A DNA stretch of 64,000 nt from Victivallis vadensis. GTDB lineage: Bacteria; Verrucomicrobiota; Lentisphaeria; Victivallales; Victivallaceae. The notes beneath the pieces are model-generated. The model was not told the DNA's origin. It did no database searches and saw nothing but the letters and a program-made list of their open reading frames with translations. The stretch spans positions 1 to 64,000 of the forward strand of contig NZ_QEKH01000030.1 of NCBI RefSeq assembly GCF_003096415.1, in the 5' to 3' direction. The translations under genes and the position numbers were made by a program. Below are positions 59,119 to 64,000 of the stretch, piece after piece (the stretch's first letter is position 1; every line of letters begins with the position of its first letter).

Positions 59119-61590
59119 TCAGAGATCGCCATAGGGGATGAAGAAAACCGCGCCGCCGCTCCTGCCGCCGTCGGTTTCGTGCCGGAACATCCCGGCGCAG
59201 AACGACCACCTGCTGCGCCCCGGCCCCTCCAGCCGGCTGATGAACGGGAAAATCGAATATTCGGTCAATCCGTCCCTGCTTCTCTCGCGGTAAAGCCCGC
59301 CCAGCACGTTCAGGTCGCGGATGTTTTCATCGCCCCGGTCGCGCGCGATCAGCCCCAGCAGCCAGCGGCTCTCAAACTCGCCCTCCTGCCGCGAATAGTT
59401 CCAGAGCAGCCCCAGCAACGCCTTGCCCTCCACCCTTTCCCGCTCCGTGCAGAAGCGGCGCGCCATCTCCTGAAACAGGGCCTGCCGCGCCTTCCAATCC
59501 TCCGGCACCGGCCCTTCCAGGCGCAGCTTTTCCAGCAGCGCGGCAGCTTCCTGCTTCCACGTTTCGTATGCCCCGGCATCTTTTTTCCCGTCGGGCTGTT
59601 CTCTCAGGAGCACCGGCAGCTTTTCCAATGTCTCCCGATCCGCCTCGTCCTTCCAGACCTGTACGCGGGTCGTACTCCGGGAACCGAGCAGCATTCCGGC
59701 CGTATATTTCACCGATTCCAGTTCCACCTCGCTTCCGCCGCCACGCCGATATATATGCTCCGGCAGCGTATAACCACCGCACCGGCGCTCCTCCCTGCGG
59801 CTGAACAACGGCGACGGCAGCACGCCGCCGCCGGGGCGCCGGTTGTCGCTGAACAGCGGCCAGACGCCGAAGCTGTCGCCGTCCTTTTCCAGCAGCGGCC
59901 ACAGGAAATGCCAGTCCCACCCCGGCCGGCTGCTGCGTCGTTTCACACCTCCCACCGGGCCGAGCAGGTTGAACTTGAAATTTTCGCCGTTGTGCCGATA
60001 ATAGTAGAACGGGAAAAGCATGTTTTCATCTCCGACTTTCCAGAACAGCGGCAGTACGCCCCAGTCACTCTTTTCCCACCAGACCGGACCGACCAGCCGG
60101 AAGTCCTGATAACGCCAGCAGAGCGGCAACACTCCGAAAGCTCTGGAACGGCGGTCATCGCCGTACCGCCAGACCACCGGCCCGGCATAATTCCATTCCT
60201 TCGACAGATACGCCAGCGGAAACAGGCCGCCCGATACGGTTTCGCCGTTTTCACGATTCCAATAGACCGGGCCGGCGAGGTTGAAACTCCGCGACAGCCA
60301 CGCCAGCGGAAACACGCCCCATGAACCGTTTTCCGGCTTCCACCAGACCGGACCGGCGAGGTTGAAGCTCCGCGACAGCCACGCCAGCGGGAACAGGCCG
60401 CCCGACTTCATGCCGTCCCCATCCGAACTCCACCACACCGGACCGGCAAGGCCGAAATTCCGCTTTACCCACAGCAGCGGAAATGCCCCCCAGCCGTCCA
60501 CTCCCCGTTCGTCGCGCGACCACCAGGCCGGCCCGCAGTACCCCCATTGCGGCGAAGTGAACATCAACGGGAAAATCCCCCACGACACCGTGCTGCCGTT
60601 CTCCCGGTTCCAATAGACCGGACCGGCAAGGCTGAAATCCCGCAGCAGCCACAGCACCGGGAAGAGTCCGCCACCCTTCACCTTTCCCGCCTCCAATTCC
60701 CACCAGACCGGACCGGCCACGCTCAATTCCGGTTTCAGCCACAGCAGAGGGAATATGCCCCTCGAACTGTTGTCGCCATCCCACCAGACCGGACCGGCGA
60801 TCCCGAAATCCTGCACGATCCACGCCAATGGGAAAACACCCCATGAATTGTTGTCCGGCTTCCACCACACCGGGCCGGCAAGGCTGAAATCCGGCGTGAT
60901 CCACGCCAGCGGAAACACGCCCCACGAACTGTTTTCCGGCTTCCACCACGCCGGGCCGATGTGATTCCACTCCACCGACGAGTGCAGCAGCGGGAAAACG
61001 CCCCACGATTCGGTATTGCCTCCGTAGAGAGTACGATAGAAAAGACCGGCCATCCGAAAGTCGGGAGTATGACACCACACCGGAAACACCCCATAGGCGC
61101 GGGCGCCGTTTTCTCCCGACTTCCACCACACCGGGCCGGCATAGCCGCCGCGCGCGCCGAAGCGCGCCAGCGGGAACACGCCCCAGCTCTCCGGCGACCG
61201 CCAGCCGAGCAGGCAGTAGCCGCCGCCGGGGCCGTGGTGAAACAGCGGCCACATCCCGAAGTTCCGCTCGGTCCAGTAGCCGTTCAGCGCCCAGCCGCTC
61301 CGGTCGTTCCACGCGAAGAGCGGAAACAGCACCGACCGCTCCCGGCCGTCCTGCACGTAAAAGGGGCGCACCGCAAAGCCCTGCGCATCGAAGTCCGCCA
61401 GCGGCCACAGGATCGCCCCGCTGCCGCCCGCGTTGAAGTAGAACGGCCACAGATTCACCGCCTCCTGATCGAAGCTGACCTCAACCTCCTTCGCCAGCGG
61501 CGACACCCGCATCGCCCGTTTGGAAGAAACACACCCGCCCGCCAGCAACGCGACCGCGCCGGCAACCGCCAGAATCCGAAATACTTGCAC
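59119..61590 (-). CDS. Large Trp-rich tandem-repeat lipoprotein, 823 aa
   Basis: A lipoprotein (GTG start at 61590 after GGAGG; the ATG at 61602 overlaps that ribosome site) with lipobox LLAGGC. About 13 imperfect repeats of 27-31 residues run from about 150 to 525, with core GPVWWK...WGVFPLAWL...F.LA. Each carries GP[VA]WW and G[VI]FPL, and adjacent units differ by charged and Asn/Gly residues in the middle. A charged helical C-terminal part (about 560-800) follows. No family recognised. The Trp-rich repeats suggest a beta-solenoid or barrel surface protein. It is co-transcribed with sugar transferases, so an outer-membrane or surface-polysaccharide role is plausible. Confidence 0.85.
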   Translation of the reverse strand: MQVFRILAVAGAVALLAGGCVSSKRAMRVSPLAKEVEVSFDQEAVNLWPFYFNAGGSGAILWPLADFDAQGFAVRPFYVQDGRERSVLFPLFAWNDRSGWALNGYWTERNFGMWPLFHHGPGGGYCLLGWRSPESWGVFPLARFGARGGYAGPVWWKSGENGARAYGVFPVWCHTPDFRMAGLFYRTLYGGNTESWGVFPLLHSSVEWNHIGPAWWKPENSSWGVFPLAWITPDFSLAGPVWWKPDNNSWGVFPLAWIVQDFGIAGPVWWDGDNSSRGIFPLLWLKPELSVAGPVWWELEAGKVKGGGLFPVLWLLRDFSLAGPVYWNRENGSTVSWGIFPLMFTSPQWGYCGPAWWSRDERGVDGWGAFPLLWVKRNFGLAGPVWWSSDGDGMKSGGLFPLAWLSRSFNLAGPVWWKPENGSWGVFPLAWLSRSFNLAGPVYWNRENGETVSGGLFPLAYLSKEWNYAGPVVWRYGDDRRSRAFGVLPLCWRYQDFRLVGPVWWEKSDWGVLPLFWKVGDENMLFPFYYYRHNGENFKFNLLGPVGGVKRRSSRPGWDWHFLWPLLEKDGDSFGVWPLFSDNRRPGGGVLPSPLFSRREERRCGGYTLPEHIYRRGGGSEVELESVKYTAGMLLGSRSTTRVQVWKDEADRETLEKLPVLLREQPDGKKDAGAYETWKQEAAALLEKLRLEGPVPEDWKARQALFQEMARRFCTERERVEGKALLGLLWNYSRQEGEFESRWLLGLIARDRGDENIRDLNVLGGLYRERSRDGLTEYSIFPFISRLEGPGRSRWSFCAGMFRHETDGGRSGGAVFFIPYGDL

Positions 61591-61641
61591 AGGGACCTCC
61601 ATGGTTCAACACGGAATAAGACGGCAATGCGCCGCCGTTTC

Positions 61642-62730
61642 TTAGAGCGACGCGACAAATGAAGAAATTTCGCGCCGGAACCGCTCCGGCGCGAACCGCT
61701 CGGCATTGGCGACCAGCGCCGCCGTATCGAAATTCTGCGCTTCGAACCGCTCGATCGCTTCGCACAGCAGATCGGTTTCGGGCCGGGCGAAGAACAAACC
61801 GGTTCTGCCGTCCACGACCGTTTCGAGCGCACCGCCCTGCCCAAGTGCGATCACCGGAGTACCGGCGGCCTGCGCCTCCAGCGGCACGATCCCGAAATCC
61901 TCGACGCCGGGGAACAGCAGCGCCCGCGCTCGGGCATAAAGACGGCGCAACTCCTGCTGGCCGGGGCGCCCGGCGAATTCGATCCCGTTCCCGGATAGTG
62001 CTTCGAGTTCGGCGCGCATACCGCCGTCCCCGACCAGAATCAGCCGCCGCCCCAGTTTCCGGCAGGCCGCGATCGCCAGATCGGGCCGCTTGTAGGCGAT
62101 CAGCTGGCCGACGAACAAATAGTAATCCTCTTTGGGCGAACCGGCGGCTTCCCGGAAGAAACCGGACTCCACCGGCGGATAGATCACCGTCGACTCCCGG
62201 CCGTAAATCCGCCGGATCCGGTCGGCCACGAAACCGCTGTTCGCGATGAACGCATCCACCGAATCGGCCGACGCCAGATCATAACGCCGCAGATAGTCGC
62301 GGAATATCCGCATCGCCGCCTTTCCGGCCAGGCCGGTCGTGCGGTAGTAATCCTCGTACATGTCCCACAGATAGCGCATCGGCGTATGGCAGTAACAGAC
62401 GTGCAGCGCCTCCTTCGGCTTGCGCACTCCCTTGATCGGGCCGGATTCGCTGCTGACGATCAGCTTGTAGCCGGAGAGGTCCAGCCGCCGGATCGCGACG
62501 GGCATCAGCGGCAGGTACTTCTGGCAGTTCCGCCGGGCGCCGGGCAATCGCCCGATGAAGCTCTCGACGATCCGGTGCGACGAAAAGGGCTCCCCGATCG
62601 CCTCCGGGTTCCATGCGTGGGTGAAGATGTCCGCCTCCGGCCACAGGCGGCAGAATTCGGCCAGCACGTTCTCACCGCCGCGGCGGTTGACCAGCCAGTA
62701 GTGCAGCAGCGCGGTCTTCTGCGGCTCCAT
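61642..62730 (-). CDS. GT4-family glycosyltransferase
   Basis: The 362-residue enzyme has two Rossmann halves; the donor-site half carries YLFVGQLIAYKRPDLAI and EDFGIVPLEAQAAGTPVIA with the E-x7-E motif. It adds a sugar (often mannose or rhamnose) to a growing surface polysaccharide. The start codon overlaps the stop of the sugar transferase upstream by one base, so the two are coupled. Confidence 0.9.
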   Translation of the reverse strand: MEPQKTALLHYWLVNRRGGENVLAEFCRLWPEADIFTHAWNPEAIGEPFSSHRIVESFIGRLPGARRNCQKYLPLMPVAIRRLDLSGYKLIVSSESGPIKGVRKPKEALHVCYCHTPMRYLWDMYEDYYRTTGLAGKAAMRIFRDYLRRYDLASADSVDAFIANSGFVADRIRRIYGRESTVIYPPVESGFFREAAGSPKEDYYLFVGQLIAYKRPDLAIAACRKLGRRLILVGDGGMRAELEALSGNGIEFAGRPGQQELRRLYARARALLFPGVEDFGIVPLEAQAAGTPVIALGQGGALETVVDGRTGLFFARPETDLLCEAIERFEAQNFDTAALVANAERFAPERFRREISSFVASL

Positions 62731-64000
62731 CAGTAGGCCCCCCGGCAGAACAGCACTTCCTTGATCGTCTTCAGAAAGATGAAATAGTCCATCCAGATCG
62801 ACCAGTTCATGATGTAGTTCATATCCAGCGCAACCCGGTTCGGATAGTCCACCTCGCTGCGCCCGGAGACCTGCCACAGCCCGGTGATGCCGGGCTTGAC
62901 CCGCTTGAGCAGTTCATATTTGTCGCCGTAATACTTCACCTCGTCCGCGACGATCGGCCGCGGCCCGATCACCGCCATCTCGCCGGTCAGCACATTCCAG
63001 AACTGCGGCAGCTCGTCGAGGCTGGTCTTGCGCAGGAAACGGCCCAGCGGGGTGATGCGCGGGTCGTTCACCAGCTTGAACTTTTCGCGCCACTCGCGTT
63101 CCAGCTCCGGGTCCTCCGCCAGCAGCTGCTCCAGCCGCTGGTCGGCGTCGGCGTACATGGTGCGGAATTTCAGCACCCGGATCGGCTTGCCGCCGACGCC
63201 GAGCCGGTTCGCCCGGTACAGCATCGGCCCCCGGGAGGTCAGCTTGATCCCCAGCCCGATCACCAGCAGCAGCGGAAACGCCATCACGATCGCCAGCACC
63301 GCGATCACCACTTCCGCCAGCCACTTGCACACGCGCGGCAGGGCCATCAGCAGCTGGTTGCGGATCTCCAGCGCGCTGCACCCGTCCAGATTGACCGGAT
63401 AACTCCACGCGATCGAAAACACTTCGTTCGACGGCACCAGCAGCACGTGCAGGAAATACTCCGAGTACTGCTTCAGCAGCGACTCCATGATATGGAACGG
63501 CACGCAGCAGATCACGTAGGAGACCTGCCGCTCCCGGCCGATCCGGACTCCGTCCGCCAGTTTTCCCAGCACCGGCACTCCGCCGACCTCCGTTCCCTGC
63601 TTGTCGGGATGGTCGTCCACAAACCCCACCGCCCGGAAACCGAAGAACTTGTCGCGGGCGATCCGCTGCACCATCAGCTGCCCGCCCAGCCCGGCCCCGG
63701 CGATCAGCACCGGAATCTGCCCGACTCCCCACCGTTTCATCAGCGAACGGCACCACCACCGGGTCAGCGGCAGCAGCAGGAAGGTCAGCCCCCAGCTCGC
63801 CACCAGCGCCACGCGCGAATACAGCTCCACCTGCCGCGTCAGCGCCAGATAGCCGAAAAGCAGGAGATAGCTCAGACTCACCGACAAAAACACCCGGCGC
63901 AGCTCCTCCACCGGCCCCAGCGCCGCGCCGGGATAGAACGGGTTGCCGTGGTAGAGCCGGATCGCCGCGTTGCAGAGCAGCATCACCGGCACCAGCGGCC
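62730..64000 (-). CDS. Initiating sugar transferase (WbaP/WcaJ type), partial
   Basis: The gene runs off the right end, so its 5' part is missing. The visible 420 or so residues comprise membrane segments, a CoA-binding-like middle with GAGLGGQLMVQRIARD, and the C-terminal bacterial sugar transferase domain: LKFRTMYADADQRLEQL, RKTSLDELPQFWNVL and GEMAVIGPRPIVADEV. It loads the first sugar-1-phosphate on undecaprenyl phosphate for exopolysaccharide or capsule. First visible gene of the leftward operon. Confidence 0.92.
   Translation of the reverse strand, partial: PLVPVMLLCNAAIRLYHGNPFYPGAALGPVEELRRVFLSVSLSYLLLFGYLALTRQVELYSRVALVASWGLTFLLLPLTRWWCRSLMKRWGVGQIPVLIAGAGLGGQLMVQRIARDKFFGFRAVGFVDDHPDKQGTEVGGVPVLGKLADGVRIGRERQVSYVICCVPFHIMESLLKQYSEYFLHVLLVPSNEVFSIAWSYPVNLDGCSALEIRNQLLMALPRVCKWLAEVVIAVLAIVMAFPLLLVIGLGIKLTSRGPMLYRANRLGVGGKPIRVLKFRTMYADADQRLEQLLAEDPELEREWREKFKLVNDPRITPLGRFLRKTSLDELPQFWNVLTGEMAVIGPRPIVADEVKYYGDKYELLKRVKPGITGLWQVSGRSEVDYPNRVALDMNYIMNWSIWMDYFIFLKTIKEVLFCRGAY

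Overview
The window is a 64 kb piece of a GC-rich bacterial chromosome. The best guess is a Lentisphaerota (Victivallis-like) gut organism, inferred from three things: a type II prepilin-like protein with the [15 protein letters not shown] signature typical of that group placed beside a glycoside hydrolase, many secreted and carbohydrate-active proteins, and host-glycan salvage genes. No rRNA or complete phylogenetic marker was used. Genes are dense, mostly preceded by GGAG-type Shine-Dalgarno sites, and grouped in short operons.

Left edge (1-3.5 kb): four diverged tandem leftward sigma70-type promoters point out of the window, probably at a strongly expressed stable-RNA or housekeeping operon. 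Then come a purine permease, an ArfB-like peptidyl-tRNA hydrolase and an unknown protein.

3.6-15.5 kb is the most unusual region. One rightward cluster holds an Orn/Lys/Arg decarboxylase, a GadC-like antiporter, two secretin-like outer-membrane proteins, a small lipoprotein, an ArcD-like antiporter and an AdiA-type arginine decarboxylase. A strong promoter candidate precedes it, GC-rich hairpins without U-tracts lie in four of its gaps, and a U-tract terminator closes it. Decarboxylase/antiporter pairs are a known acid-resistance design; two secretins inside such a cluster, with no secretion or pilus genes nearby, are not something I recognise.

15.5-20.3 kb: YjbQ-family protein, LURP-one-like protein, then N-acetylhexosamine salvage (NahK-like kinase, nucleotidyltransferase, NagA) and tRNA-Ser(GCU). 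20.3-22.1 kb: an AT-rich island beside the tRNA with a broken integrase start, small membrane proteins, an Lgt-like protein and a zinc-ribbon/TM2 protein. 22.3-28.7 kb: sialic-acid lyase with a divergent GntR-type regulator and palindromic operator, a secreted protein, and an AraC regulator divergent from a ThuA/oxidoreductase pair.

24.5-39.1 kb also carries two families of non-coding repeats. Repeat R is about 107 bp with three hairpins and compensatory changes, in five copies mostly at gene 3' ends. Element S is about 167 nt, in two copies, each directly after an R, and looks like a structured RNA. Genes here: ferritin, LeuA, a GlmU-acetyltransferase-like protein, GlmM, HolB, Tmk, a stand-alone AICAR transformylase, a TPR membrane protein, a TrmH methyltransferase and a WecA/MraY-type transferase.

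40-46.4 kb: an NSS transporter, a 13-cysteine mini-lipoprotein, a short AlaRS without the C-Ala domain, a STAS protein, a lipoprotein, a 163 bp MITE-like element and an inositol monophosphatase. 46.7-54.2 kb: a GntR-type regulator with a perfect-consensus promoter and two matching operator-like sites, a GH71/99-like secreted hydrolase with LamG domain, a prepilin-like protein, and a leftward operon of GH130 phosphorylase, PPK2 and a small-molecule kinase. 54.4-58.5 kb: a cation-chloride-cotransporter homologue and a sodium:solute symporter. 58.5-64 kb: a leftward envelope-polysaccharide operon with initiating sugar transferase (cut by the window end), GT4 glycosyltransferase, a large Trp-rich repeat lipoprotein and a secreted dual-specificity phosphatase.
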